DNA of 64,000 nucleotides from Nitrosomonas marina (GTDB lineage: Bacteria; Pseudomonadota; Gammaproteobacteria; Burkholderiales; Nitrosomonadaceae), in the NCBI RefSeq assembly GCF_900111605.1, contig NZ_FOIA01000010.1, forward strand, positions 42,603 to 106,602, in the 5' to 3' direction. The notes under the pieces are model-generated. The model made no database searches, was not told where the DNA came from, and was given only the letters and a program-made list of their open reading frames with translations. The first letter of the stretch is position 1, and each line of letters starts with the position of its first letter. The translations under genes and the position numbers were made by a program. Shown piece by piece: positions 1 through 8,218 of this stretch.

Positions 1-923
1 TCGCTCTGTTGAATGATTGTATTGGCAGCGGCCCTGGCTGCCATGACATCAGAAATCCCAGTTTGAATGGTATTGATATTATTGTCAATTTGTATAAAAA
101 ACGTCTCGATCATCGACAGCAATTGCTGTGTATCCGGATCATTGATCGCTGTAAGATCCAGTATATCGTGACCTTGATTAAATGCTTGCAAAATTGCTGA
201 AAACTGCTTGCGGTCATGTGACAGTTGTTTTTTAATTTCTGAAACCGGCAGTTTGCTGGATAGCACGACATTAACGCTGCGTATCACATTTTGGGACAGT
301 GTGTGCATCGCAGTCACAGCGCCAAGCGTGTCTGGTGAATCGCCGGTCAGGCTTAGGCGTTCAATTAACTCTTCGAGTTTTTTCGAGAGCGCGTCGCTGG
401 TTGAGTTAATGGCTCCTGTTGCCTGGCCAAGGTCAACAAGCGTTTGCTGGTGACTGAGAATCAGATCAATCTTGTTTTCTTCCGGCTGCCAATTCTGAAT
501 TAAATCTTCAAGATGAGCCTTCAAGTATGTTTGTGTAATGGCTGAAATATTGTGATGACGAAAATCGCCGCCATCTGCCAGCAGCATGAGATACTGATTG
601 ATTCGTTTATGACTGTCTTCGAGTTGCGTAAAGGCATTCTTGCGGCCCGAAAAAACAAGTTGAAGCACTGCTGGAAGACGCAAAGTATGCGTTTGCATCC
701 GTGCGGTAATTTCCAGTCTTGCCGTATTCTTGCGCGTCTGTTCCAGATTGTAAGCAAGTACTGCGACCAGCAATAATGCAGACAGGATGAATAAGCCAGC
801 CGAAAACTGAGTGGTGATTGAATAACTGGCGGAACTGCTATTGTCTTCCGGCGCGGTAACAGGTGACTTTGTTTTTTTCTCTGATTTAAAGATTGATTTA
901 AACTTTGAAAAAATTCCCGTCAT
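1..923 (-). CDS. pilJ: PilJ-like type IV pilus methyl-accepting chemotaxis protein (3' part beyond the window)
   Basis: The reading frame is open from an ATG at 923 to the window edge (307 codons), so only the N-terminal part is present. The start has a GGAG box just upstream on the minus strand. The product begins with a charged Lys-rich cytoplasmic stretch, then one membrane helix near residues 40-60 (AGLFILSALLLVAVLAYNLE), then a periplasmic helical region with QL/HLPAVLQ-like and QLEDSHKRINQYL segments typical of the PilJ sensor. The chemoreceptor signalling domain would lie beyond position 1. PilJ proteins sense signals for twitching motility and pass them to the Pil-Chp histidine kinase. 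No pilG/H/I or chpA partner is visible here because the operon would continue outside the window. The family call rests on the N-terminal architecture only; another methyl-accepting receptor is possible. Confidence 0.72.
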   Translation of the reverse strand, partial: MTGIFSKFKSIFKSEKKTKSPVTAPEDNSSSASYSITTQFSAGLFILSALLLVAVLAYNLEQTRKNTARLEITARMQTHTLRLPAVLQLVFSGRKNAFTQLEDSHKRINQYLMLLADGGDFRHHNISAITQTYLKAHLEDLIQNWQPEENKIDLILSHQQTLVDLGQATGAINSTSDALSKKLEELIERLSLTGDSPDTLGAVTAMHTLSQNVIRSVNVVLSSKLPVSEIKKQLSHDRKQFSAILQAFNQGHDILDLTAINDPDTQQLLSMIETFFIQIDNNINTIQTGISDVMAARAAANTIIQQS

Positions 924-1082
924 TCATTTCTCCAATGATCTGCTGATTCTGTTTGAGATGGCAACAACTATCCGGATGCGCTATTGTAACGGTATATAGG
1001 GATAAGCAGGCTAAAATACAGGTGTTGTCGAAAACAACACGTAAAATTCCAGGAACATGGCAGATTTCAATGTTGATTAATC

Positions 1083-2114
1083 CTATTTGCCCGATAAGGT
1101 TTGATTATTACAGATTGCCTGTGCTACGTGGGAAATCAGACTGGGTCCTTGGTAAATCAGGCCGCTGTATACTTGCACTAGAGATGCACCGGCGGCTATT
1201 TTTTCTTTGGCGTTCTGAGGTGACATGATGCCGCCAACGCCGATGATTGGAATGCTGTCTTCCAGACAATGCCGCAACTGTGCCACAATTGCCGTGGCTT
1301 TTTCAGTCAATGGAGCGCCGCTGAGCCCGCCTGCTTCCTGTGATATTGACAGATGATCGATACCTTGCCTTGACAACGTGGTATTTGTTGCGATAACACC
1401 GTCAATGTGATGCTTTACGAGCAGCTGCGCGATAGTTGCTATATCCGGTTTTTCCAGATCGGGCGCAATTTTTACGACCAGTGGCGTATATTTGCCATGG
1501 GACTGGCTTAGAGACAGTTGTTCGGACTTTAGTGCGGATAATAACTGATCCAGGGCGTCTTTTGCCTGCAATTGACGCAGGTTTTGCGTATTGGGCGAAG
1601 AAATGTTTATGGTAACGTAACTGGCGTAACAATATACCTTGGACAAGCAAATCCGGTAGTCTTCTATGGCTTTATCAATCGGCGTATCGTAGTTTTTCCC
1701 GATATTGATGCCCAGTACACCGCTATAGTTTGAATGAATGACGTTCTCAATTAACCGGTCGACTCCATGATTGTTAAAGCCCAGACGGTTAATAATTGCC
1801 CGTGCCTGCGGTATGCGAAAGATGCGTGGTGCGGGGTTGCCGGGTTGCGGTCGCGGTGTGACGGTGCCAATCTCCAGAAAACCAAAACCCAGCTCGGCAA
1901 GGGCATCCAGATATTCTCCATTTTTATCCAGACCTGCCGCGAGACCAACCGGATTAGGAAAGGTTATTCCCATAACGTGCTGTTCCTGACAGTTGATCGT
2001 CGGGCGCTTGAGCAAGCCAAACCTGAATGCTGTGTTAATTGCGTTTAAAGTAACATGGTGCGCTGTCTCGGGCTCCAGTTGAAAGAGTAGCGGACGCAAT
2101 ATTGAGTAGAGCAT
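1083..2114 (-). CDS. pyrD: Dihydroorotate dehydrogenase (quinone), class 2
   Basis: The enzyme oxidises dihydroorotate to orotate in pyrimidine synthesis, passing electrons to membrane quinone. The protein is 343 residues when started at the ATG at 2114 (MLYSILRPLLFQ), which matches the N-terminal membrane-binding helices of class 2 enzymes. A TTG two codons upstream is possible but less likely. Visible landmarks are the FMN-binding FPNPVGLAAGLDKNG segment, the catalytic-serine motif NISSPNTQNLR, the VKIAPDL strand and the C-terminal GVGGI and LVQVYSGLIYQGP segments. Length and motifs are normal for the family. It is followed on the same strand by nothing before position 923, and the bpt gene lies about 100 bp upstream, so it is probably transcribed alone or with bpt/aat. 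Function is assigned with high certainty. Confidence 0.96.
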   Translation of the reverse strand: MLYSILRPLLFQLEPETAHHVTLNAINTAFRFGLLKRPTINCQEQHVMGITFPNPVGLAAGLDKNGEYLDALAELGFGFLEIGTVTPRPQPGNPAPRIFRIPQARAIINRLGFNNHGVDRLIENVIHSNYSGVLGINIGKNYDTPIDKAIEDYRICLSKVYCYASYVTINISSPNTQNLRQLQAKDALDQLLSALKSEQLSLSQSHGKYTPLVVKIAPDLEKPDIATIAQLLVKHHIDGVIATNTTLSRQGIDHLSISQEAGGLSGAPLTEKATAIVAQLRHCLEDSIPIIGVGGIMSPQNAKEKIAAGASLVQVYSGLIYQGPSLISHVAQAICNNQTLSGK

Positions 2115-2218
2115 TGGCAAATTTGCAGGTTGTATTAAATCAATGTGGAGAGACGTTGGTCTCCATTTTAATGAGCGGCCGGTTTTGCCGCTTTCGGAAT
2201 TGGCCTGGTGTTCAGCTA

Positions 2219-2947
2219 TTATAGATCGTCGATCACATGTTCAAAGGGCATCCACTGGTTACCGATCAGAATTTCCAAAGGTTGAAAATTGGCTTTGTAA
2301 TCCATTTTTTCATGTTTCTTGATCCAGTAGCCAAGATACAAATATGGCAAACCCAGCGCCCGGCATTGCTGTATCTGCCATAAGATGCTGTATGTGCCAT
2401 AACTCGCTTGCGCGACGTCGGGATCATAGAAAGTGTAAACTGCCGACAGTCCATCCGGGAGCAGGTCGATAAAACTGATGATACGCAGTCGCTCCATATC
2501 ATAAAATGAGATCAATCTTGAATTAACATGGCTTTGCAACAAAAAATTCCGATATTGCTCGCGCTTGTCGTGGTCCAGGTTGCCATCAACATGACGCGCA
2601 TTCTGATAGCGCTGATACAGTAAAAAGTGCTCTTTTTTGTAGTGAAGTTGATGCTGCTGCGTAGTCATGCAATGGTGCCTTTTCCAGCTTCGGCGCTGCG
2701 AGCGGCTTGGAATGAATGAATCTACTTTGATGCGCACCGACAGACAGGCGCGGCAATGTTCACATTGTGGGCGGTAAATGAAATGCCCGCTACGGCGGTA
2801 TCCCTGCTTCAATAGCCGGCCATAGGTCGTGGCGTCGATTTGATACTCAGGTGCAACAACTTCGGATCTTGCCATTTTATCGGGCAGATAACCGCAAGGA
2901 TATGGATGCGTAGTATGATATTTGAGTGTCTTCATTGGATCATTCAT
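2219..2947 (-). CDS. bpt: Aspartate/glutamate leucyltransferase (Bpt)
   Basis: Bpt moves leucine from Leu-tRNA to proteins that expose N-terminal Asp or Glu, marking them for ClpS/ClpAP degradation. The 242-residue protein has the arginyltransferase-like fold of this family: an N-terminal Cys motif (YPCGYLPD), a CEHCRAC cluster near residues 60-66, and the C-terminal GCN5-like half with SYGTYSILWQI and YLYLGYWI. The ATG at 2947 overlaps the 3' end of aat by 8 bp, pointing to translational coupling. A second ATG four codons on (MKTLKYH) is also possible. The bacterial homologue of eukaryotic ATE1 is normally annotated as arginyltransferase, but the bacterial group is known to transfer Leu; this subgroup assignment is by family resemblance. 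Confidence 0.93.
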   Translation of the reverse strand: MNDPMKTLKYHTTHPYPCGYLPDKMARSEVVAPEYQIDATTYGRLLKQGYRRSGHFIYRPQCEHCRACLSVRIKVDSFIPSRSQRRSWKRHHCMTTQQHQLHYKKEHFLLYQRYQNARHVDGNLDHDKREQYRNFLLQSHVNSRLISFYDMERLRIISFIDLLPDGLSAVYTFYDPDVAQASYGTYSILWQIQQCRALGLPYLYLGYWIKKHEKMDYKANFQPLEILIGNQWMPFEHVIDDL

Positions 2948-3635
2948 TCATAAAGCTAAAATCCCATTTTTTTCCCAGTGCTTTTGATTGGGTCCAGGTA
3001 TTCAGTATTTGACTGAATTCGGCTCTGGGAATTTCACGTGCCCCGAACGATGCCAGATGCGCTGTTTTGACCTGGCAATCAATGACAACATACTCCCACT
3101 GGAGTAATTGTCTGACCAGATACACAAATGCGATTTTAGACGCATCCGGCTTTCGTGAAAACATCGATTCGCCAAAAAACACCTTTCCCATGGCTATGCC
3201 ATAGAGCCCTCCAGCCAGTTCGTCGTCGATCCAGGTTTCTACTGAGTGTGCCAGGCCGATTTCATGCAATGCTGAATAGGCAGCAACCATTTCAGGGTGA
3301 ATCCACGTGCCGGGCTGGTTTTTGCGTGGTGCGGCGCAGGCCTGCATGACCGTAGCAAACTGGCTGTCGGTACGAATGTGGTAGCTATTTTTATTGATTG
3401 ATTTGCGTAGCGAACGGGATATTGTTAATTCTTTGGGGTACAGCACCATTCGTGGATCAGGGCTCCACCACAAGATCGGTTCATTTTCGTTAAACCATGG
3501 AAAAATACCTTGCCGATACGCGTCAATCAAACGTGCTGGAGACAAATCACCGCCAATTGCGAGCAATCCGTTGGGCTCTGTTAATGCTTTATCCAGTGGA
3601 GGAAATGATGATTCGGATGAAAGAAAAGCAATCAT
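2940..3635 (-). CDS. aat: Leucyl/phenylalanyl-tRNA-protein transferase
   Basis: Aat adds Leu or Phe to proteins with N-terminal Arg or Lys, the other branch of the bacterial N-degron pathway. The 231-residue product shows the family signatures: LAIGGDLSPARLIDAYRQGIFPWF near the N-terminus, ILWWSPDPRMVL, the WIHPEMVAAY stretch, and GGLYGIAMGKVFFGESMFS. A weak GGTGA box precedes the ATG at 3635. The 3' end overlaps bpt by 8 bp, so the two transferases form one operon. This aat-bpt arrangement is common in beta- and gammaproteobacteria that possess Bpt. clpS and clpA are not in the window. Confidence 0.96.
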   Translation of the reverse strand: MIAFLSSESSFPPLDKALTEPNGLLAIGGDLSPARLIDAYRQGIFPWFNENEPILWWSPDPRMVLYPKELTISRSLRKSINKNSYHIRTDSQFATVMQACAAPRKNQPGTWIHPEMVAAYSALHEIGLAHSVETWIDDELAGGLYGIAMGKVFFGESMFSRKPDASKIAFVYLVRQLLQWEYVVIDCQVKTAHLASFGAREIPRAEFSQILNTWTQSKALGKKWDFSFMNE

Positions 3636-3875
3636 AAATTCACCAATAAAGGATTATTTCAACTTATTCCTTGACTCAGGTCAAAGTTGTTGCGGCCATT
3701 ATCCAATAACATTAACAAACATCAAATGTATTTACGTGTGAGTCGGCCGTTTCGGTCGTAACAAAAAAAGAGAATGGATAAGTTTTCTTGTTCAGGAAAG
3801 CAAGAAACAACATGGCTTCAATAATACTATTTTTACATGTGTAGACAAAGAATTACATAAAAACCGGGGGATTGG

Positions 3876-4784
3876 ATGAACAAATTTTATAAAAAGGGCT
3901 GGCTGCCGGCCAGATGTGTGCTCAGTATCTTTATCTGGGTGCTGGTGACAACCGCACCACATGCCATGGCTCACAATACAGCGGCGAGAATCCAACAGCT
4001 GGAGCAAAGTTTGCAGGCTATTCAGGCAGAACTGGAAAAATTAAAATCCGAAAATGCACAGTCTGCGGAGCAGGTAAGACGTATCGAACAAACAACAAGC
4101 CAGACGGCAGAGAAAGTGGAAACTGTCCAGCGAACAAATACTGTACTGGAGGAACGCATGGAGCCTATTCTCAGCCAGGTGGAACAGAAAGACCGTATGC
4201 TGTTCTTCAGAGGTGGTTTTACGCATATGATGAATCACCGCAATGGTGCGACTATTCAAAGTCAGGTGCTGCCCATCGGCGCTCAGGACAGGGCTGATCG
4301 GAATGGCTGGTATATTGGAGCAGGGCTGGACTGGAACCTGACTGACGATGTCTGGGGTATTATTCCGAATACCTCCATATTTGCCGAATTGATGTTTGAA
4401 TATAAAGAATTCGGACATGATATTTCAGGTAATGGTGCGGTAGGTAATGTGCCCAGCATGCTGGCAGGTGGTGAACTGAACCCGATTCACGTTACTGTTA
4501 ATCAATTTACGCTGGCTGCTTCTCCAAAAATAAAATTTTTCAAGGGTTCGAAATTCCGTCCGTGGATTATTCCCGCAGGTTTGGCCATTCATGTTCTTAG
4601 TCCACCCACTGAATCCATTACGTATATACAGCCGGGCGTCCAGTTTGGGGCGGGGGTTGATTACCATCTGTGGAAAAACTTTTTTGTCGGTATTGATGGG
4701 CGTTACCAGCTGACAGCAGGTAAGATCGATGGTGTGAATCTGAGCGGGATGACTGCTGGTGGTTATCTGGGAATTGGATTTTAA
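3876..4784 (+). CDS. Outer-membrane beta-barrel protein with N-terminal coiled coil
   Basis: The 302-residue protein starts with a signal peptide ending near APHAMA (about residue 32). A heptad-rich coiled coil follows (about 35-105, IQQLEQSLQAIQAELEKL and similar). The last 190 residues look like an eight-strand barrel with alternating aromatic residues and turn glycines (DRNGWYIGAGLDWNLTDDVW, YHLWKNFFVGIDGRYQL). It ends in GGYLGIGF, a terminal Phe as expected for BAM-dependent insertion. A GGGGGA box lies just before the ATG, and a strong terminator follows the gene. This resembles porin-family/OmpA-barrel proteins that use a periplasmic coiled coil for trimerisation or spacing. I do not recognise a specific family name, and its substrate or ligand is unknown. 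Confidence 0.75.
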   Translation: MNKFYKKGWLPARCVLSIFIWVLVTTAPHAMAHNTAARIQQLEQSLQAIQAELEKLKSENAQSAEQVRRIEQTTSQTAEKVETVQRTNTVLEERMEPILSQVEQKDRMLFFRGGFTHMMNHRNGATIQSQVLPIGAQDRADRNGWYIGAGLDWNLTDDVWGIIPNTSIFAELMFEYKEFGHDISGNGAVGNVPSMLAGGELNPIHVTVNQFTLAASPKIKFFKGSKFRPWIIPAGLAIHVLSPPTESITYIQPGVQFGAGVDYHLWKNFFVGIDGRYQLTAGKIDGVNLSGMTAGGYLGIGF

Positions 4785-4901
4785 AATTTAAACGGTCTTA
4801 TGTAAGTATAAACCGAATGTTTCAACGTCGTTTCAAATAGATCGTTGTTGTTTGAGCGATGAAAGTGGTAATAAAGTTGCAAGTTCGTGACGAAGCCGTT
4901 T

Positions 4902-4932
4902 CACCTCACTGTCTCAGTGAGGTGTTTTTTTT
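4902..4932 (+). terminator. Rho-independent terminator
   Basis: A perfect 10-bp stem (CACCTCACTG and its complement) with a 3-nt loop is followed by eight T residues on the plus strand. It ends the transcript of the outer-membrane barrel gene and sits between it and the convergent dehydrogenase gene. Confidence 0.92.
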
Positions 4933-4961
4933 GTTAATTCAGCAGGGGCAACGGACTGCCA

Positions 4962-5798
4962 TTAATGATCGCCACCGGATCTGGCAAGCAGTGCATCAAG
5001 AGTGCGCGTGCTGAGGAAACGTTTGAGTATGCCAAACAGATAGGTAGGGAAAGTGACATAGTAGCGTGGATGCGGTTTATCCGATTCCAGTGCATGAACA
5101 ACGCGCCTAAGAACAGCCTCGGGTGGAAGCGTGAAAGGTACGGCGGGTCCTTTTGTATTCAGTCTTTTGAGCACTTTGCGATAGCGTTCGCGATGAATGC
5201 TTTTTTCCACATCAACATATTTCGCCAGCATTTTGACAGCATTTTCACGGAATTTACTTTCAATTGGGCCGGGCTCAATCAGACTGACGTAAATGTTGCT
5301 GCCTGTTAATTCGAGACGCATGGTGTCGCTTAGCCCTTCGATGGCATATTTGGTTGCATTATATGCGCCTCGGTAAGGCAGTGATACGAATCCCAGCACC
5401 GAGCTGTTTTGAATGATGCGACCATAACCCTGCTTGCGCATCACAGGCAAGACCAGATTAGTCAGTTCCTGCCAGCCCAGAACGTTGGTTTCAAATTGAT
5501 CGCGCAACGCTTTGCGGCTTAAATCCTCGATCGCGCCCGGCAAGCCATAGGCACCGTTGTTGAATAGCGCATATAACTCTCCGTTTGTCTGGTGCATGAC
5601 ATGTTCAAAGGCCTGAGCGATAGAATCTGAATCCTGCAGATCAAGACGAAAGCTTTCCAGGCCTTCGTTAAGTAACATCTCGACACTTTCCTGGCGACGT
5701 GCTGTGGCGAAAACGCGATAGCCGTGCGTATGCAGCGCCTTGGCAACGCAATAGCCAATACCGCTTGAACAGCCTGTAATTAAAATTGTTTTTTCCAT
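4962..5798 (-). CDS. Short-chain dehydrogenase/reductase
   Basis: The 278-residue protein is a classical SDR. It has the nucleotide-binding TGCSSGIG motif near residues 8-15, an NNGAYG segment (NNAG-like) near 82-87, a catalytic Ser (NSSVLGF) and a YNATK active-site Tyr-Lys pair, then a PGPI motif. The ARR after the second strand suggests NADP preference. The substrate cannot be read from the sequence; relatives include retinol- and steroid-dehydrogenase-like enzymes that act on hydroxyl/keto groups of small lipids. It is monocistronic and diverges from the DUF6164 gene, with about 120 bp between start codons. Confidence 0.9.
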   Translation of the reverse strand: MEKTILITGCSSGIGYCVAKALHTHGYRVFATARRQESVEMLLNEGLESFRLDLQDSDSIAQAFEHVMHQTNGELYALFNNGAYGLPGAIEDLSRKALRDQFETNVLGWQELTNLVLPVMRKQGYGRIIQNSSVLGFVSLPYRGAYNATKYAIEGLSDTMRLELTGSNIYVSLIEPGPIESKFRENAVKMLAKYVDVEKSIHRERYRKVLKRLNTKGPAVPFTLPPEAVLRRVVHALESDKPHPRYYVTFPTYLFGILKRFLSTRTLDALLARSGGDH

Positions 5799-5921
5799 GA
5801 TGGTCTGTATGATAGTTTAAATCCGCCTGTGATAACATCACTTGACAATCAAATGAGCGCAACGATAGCATCATTCAGACAAGAAATCCTTGGTTTACGT
5901 GCAATAGAAAAAATTCTTTCA

Positions 5922-6302
5922 ATGTCAAAAATTTTATTTAAACTAAATGGCGTTCCGGATGATGAGGCAAATGATGTACGCGCATTGCTGAGTGACAACG
6001 ATATTGATTTTTTTGAAACAGCAGCCGGAAACTGGGGCGTTTCCATGCCGGCCATCTGGTTAAGGGATGAAAACCAGTTCGATAGGGCGCGCGCGTTGCT
6101 GGATGAATACCAGCAGGCACGAACAATCAGGATGCGTGAAGAATACGACAGCCTGAAGAAGTCCGGGAAGCATAAAACATTACTCGACGCAGTAAAAGAA
6201 AGGCCCGTTCTGTTTATTGTTCACCTTGCTGTAACCATACTGGTAATCTATTTATCGCTGCGGCTGGTGATTGACATAAGCGAAATAGGTCTGAAAGAAT
6301 AG
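5922..6302 (+). CDS. DUF6164 family small membrane protein
   Basis: Starting at the ATG at 5922 gives 126 residues (MSKILFKLNGVPDDEANDV). Family members begin this way, so I prefer it to an in-frame ATG 31 codons upstream. The N-terminal half resembles the small ferredoxin-like fold seen in proteins with a VPDDEA...VR.LL motif and a GNWGVSMPAIWL segment. The C-terminal part is charged and then carries one membrane helix (about residues 92-114). Members of this family are widespread in gamma- and betaproteobacteria, but no function is known. No strong ribosome binding site is visible before the chosen start. Confidence 0.75.
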   Translation: MSKILFKLNGVPDDEANDVRALLSDNDIDFFETAAGNWGVSMPAIWLRDENQFDRARALLDEYQQARTIRMREEYDSLKKSGKHKTLLDAVKERPVLFIVHLAVTILVIYLSLRLVIDISEIGLKE

Positions 6303-6367
6303 CATCTTCATGGGGATGTATAGAAGGGATCACTTTGTTTCGTACGACCATAAATAAGGAGAAAACG

Positions 6368-6892
6368 ATGAAAGGAATTTTGAGAATAGTTGCAGCGCTA
6401 CTGGCAGTAACGCCTATTTATGCATATAGCGGTGGTAACCCGGAATTTGTTAAATTCCCGGAAGGCTATGCAAAAACCTTTACCAAATATGCCACTGCAA
6501 ATCGTGCCAATCAGACACAGGTTGCCAGGCTTTACGCCAACGATACGGCAATAAACAGTTATAAAGCAGACCAGAAAGGCGATCCGGGCTCTGTAGTGGT
6601 AATGGAAATTTACAGTACGAAAACCGGTGCAGATGGAAAGCCGATACCCGGTGATGATGGTATTTTTGTCATAGATTCGCTGGCTGCTGTAGCTGTTATG
6701 GAAAATCGTGATAACTGGGACGATGCCTATTCAGCAGAAGACCGCACAGGTAACTGGGGTTTTGCGGTTTATAATCCGGATGGAACCGAAAAAAGCAATG
6801 ATTTGAACTGCGTACAATGCCACACCCCGCTTTCTGGGCAGGATTATCTGTTTACATATCAGAAACTGGTCGATTTTGTAAAAAACCACTGA
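6368..6892 (+). CDS. Cytochrome P460-family c-type haem protein
   Basis: P460-family proteins are periplasmic monohaem cytochromes of nitrogen-oxide metabolism. Cytochrome P460 oxidises hydroxylamine and NO, and the related cytochrome c'-beta binds NO. The ATG at 6368 follows a good AAGGAG box and gives 174 residues with a signal peptide (cleavage near IYA-YSGG, about residue 20). A single CVQCH haem-binding motif lies at 148-152, followed by TPLSGQDYLFTY. The GNWGF segment (128-132) matches the P460 core. By eye, the residue aligned to the haem-crosslinking Lys of Nitrosomonas europaea P460 is Met79 here (VVVMEIYS), so the P460 chromophore may be absent. The protein may instead be closer to cytochrome c'-beta or a catalytically altered paralogue. 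It appears monocistronic. Confidence 0.85.
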   Translation: MKGILRIVAALLAVTPIYAYSGGNPEFVKFPEGYAKTFTKYATANRANQTQVARLYANDTAINSYKADQKGDPGSVVVMEIYSTKTGADGKPIPGDDGIFVIDSLAAVAVMENRDNWDDAYSAEDRTGNWGFAVYNPDGTEKSNDLNCVQCHTPLSGQDYLFTYQKLVDFVKNH

Positions 6893-7210
6893 TTCTGTTT
6901 GATTGATTTACAGTACATCGAGACGACAGGTAATTCTGACGGAATGGTTCGCGTCGGTATTAATCCCCTGTTTCTCGGTGGCTGTGCCCGCCAGCCGTTT
7001 TCGGGATTTTTATTCCGATCATAATCCTTATGATGCCGGATAGCGCAAGCTGTTGTTTGTAGAATATTCGGCGTGCCAAAGAGGCGTGTGTTGCGTTGCT
7101 TTCTACCCGATCATTTTTCAGCCCTGGTTTTTTCTTTCCTTGCACCGTAGCGTAAGCAACAGTCAACAGCCAATCCAGGCAAGTTTAATCTGTGTTGTAA
7201 AAATTTTTTC
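6893..7210. other. Intergenic region, nothing clear
   Basis: About 320 bp between the P460-family gene and the cupin gene. Short open frames on either strand lack ribosome binding sites and family signatures. No terminator with a T-run was found after the cytochrome gene. Confidence 0.5.
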
Positions 7211-7528
7211 ATGAAAGCTGACAATATCTTTTCTGCAATCCCCGTCAATCTGGATTCAGAGATGTTTGAAGTGCTGCTGCAGAGCGACAACGTCACCATC
7301 GAGAGAATTGTTTCCAGAGGCCATCAATCGCCGGATAACGGTTGGTATGATCAGGATAGAAATGAATGGGTACTGGTGCTAAGGGGACGCGCCGAGCTCA
7401 TGTTCGATGATCAAACTGTAATCTCTCTGGATGCAGGGGATTATATTCATATCCCTTCACACAAAAAACACAGGGTCAACTGGACGGATCCGGAACTGGA
7501 CACTGTGTGGCTTGCAGTGCATTTCTGA
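7211..7528 (+). CDS. Small cupin-domain protein
   Basis: The 105-residue protein is one single-domain cupin. The first motif is reduced (NEWVLVLRGRAELMFDD, with E and G in place) and the second reads LDAGDYIHIPSHKKHRV, which supplies the usual His ligand. Such proteins bind a metal and may be isomerases, dioxygenases or sensors, so the activity is open. The start has no clear ribosome binding site, but the whole frame matches small cupins of the same length. It is not obviously linked to the neighbouring cytochrome or curli genes. Confidence 0.85.
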   Translation: MKADNIFSAIPVNLDSEMFEVLLQSDNVTIERIVSRGHQSPDNGWYDQDRNEWVLVLRGRAELMFDDQTVISLDAGDYIHIPSHKKHRVNWTDPELDTVWLAVHF

Positions 7529-7640
7529 CAACTTTTTAATTACAGGCTAAACGATGAATAACGCTGATGCTGCAACGATCTTGCCAGCAAAATACTGTTT
7601 TGCTTAAGAATTTCACCTGAATTGTGCCGGATGAGCGTTT

Positions 7641-8015
7641 TTAAGGAAGATTGTCAGGTGTTTCCGACACCAGTTCTGCCACCAGTTTGTTCTTGTCAAA
7701 CAGTTTGAAATTGATCCGGTAGTGATCGTCAGCTTTTAAATTAAAGGACGATGTGGAAATCGCTTTCGGTTGATTGGGTTGTAACAACAGTTTACCACTC
7801 TGCCGCGTGCTGGAGCGCCCGGATTTTCCCTGTTTGTCTACGTCAAGCGTATATCGCAAATTGAATGCACGTAATGCTTTGGCATACGGGGTGAAAGTAA
7901 CCTGATTGTCCGCAGCTACATCCTTTTCTATCCATAGTATGATTTCTGCTGATTCAGCATGCGGAATAACGCCGGTCAGAACCGGGAACAACAGCAGGGT
8001 AAGGATATTTTTCAT
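7641..8015 (-). CDS. CsgH/CsgC-like curli assembly chaperone
   Basis: CsgC and its alphaproteobacterial counterpart CsgH are periplasmic immunoglobulin-like chaperones that stop curlin from forming amyloid too early. This 124-residue protein has a signal peptide (cleavage near AESA, about residue 23) and a domain containing YTLDVDKQGKSGRSSTRQSG and LKADDHYRINFKL, closely recalling CsgH. E. coli CsgC has a CxC redox motif; none is present here, in line with the CsgH type. It lies 200 bp downstream of csgA on the same strand, the place csgC has in the E. coli csgBAC operon. The family assignment is firm from context plus motif, although sequence similarity in this family is low. Confidence 0.85.
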   Translation of the reverse strand: MKNILTLLLFPVLTGVIPHAESAEIILWIEKDVAADNQVTFTPYAKALRAFNLRYTLDVDKQGKSGRSSTRQSGKLLLQPNQPKAISTSSFNLKADDHYRINFKLFDKNKLVAELVSETPDNLP

Positions 8016-8218
8016 GACTCAATTCAGAATTTGCGTGTACTTGATATGTGCAAACAGTCACTTGTAATGTATTGACTGAAGCAGGTTTGTTTGGCTGATG
8101 CTTCGCTGTTATTTTAAATAGCATACGAAGCACCAGCAAGGTGCTGACTGATCGGATCGAGATGCCGCATATTGATTGCCTGCCGATAACATCAGCGCTG
8201 TTGTATGGCCTTATAAAA

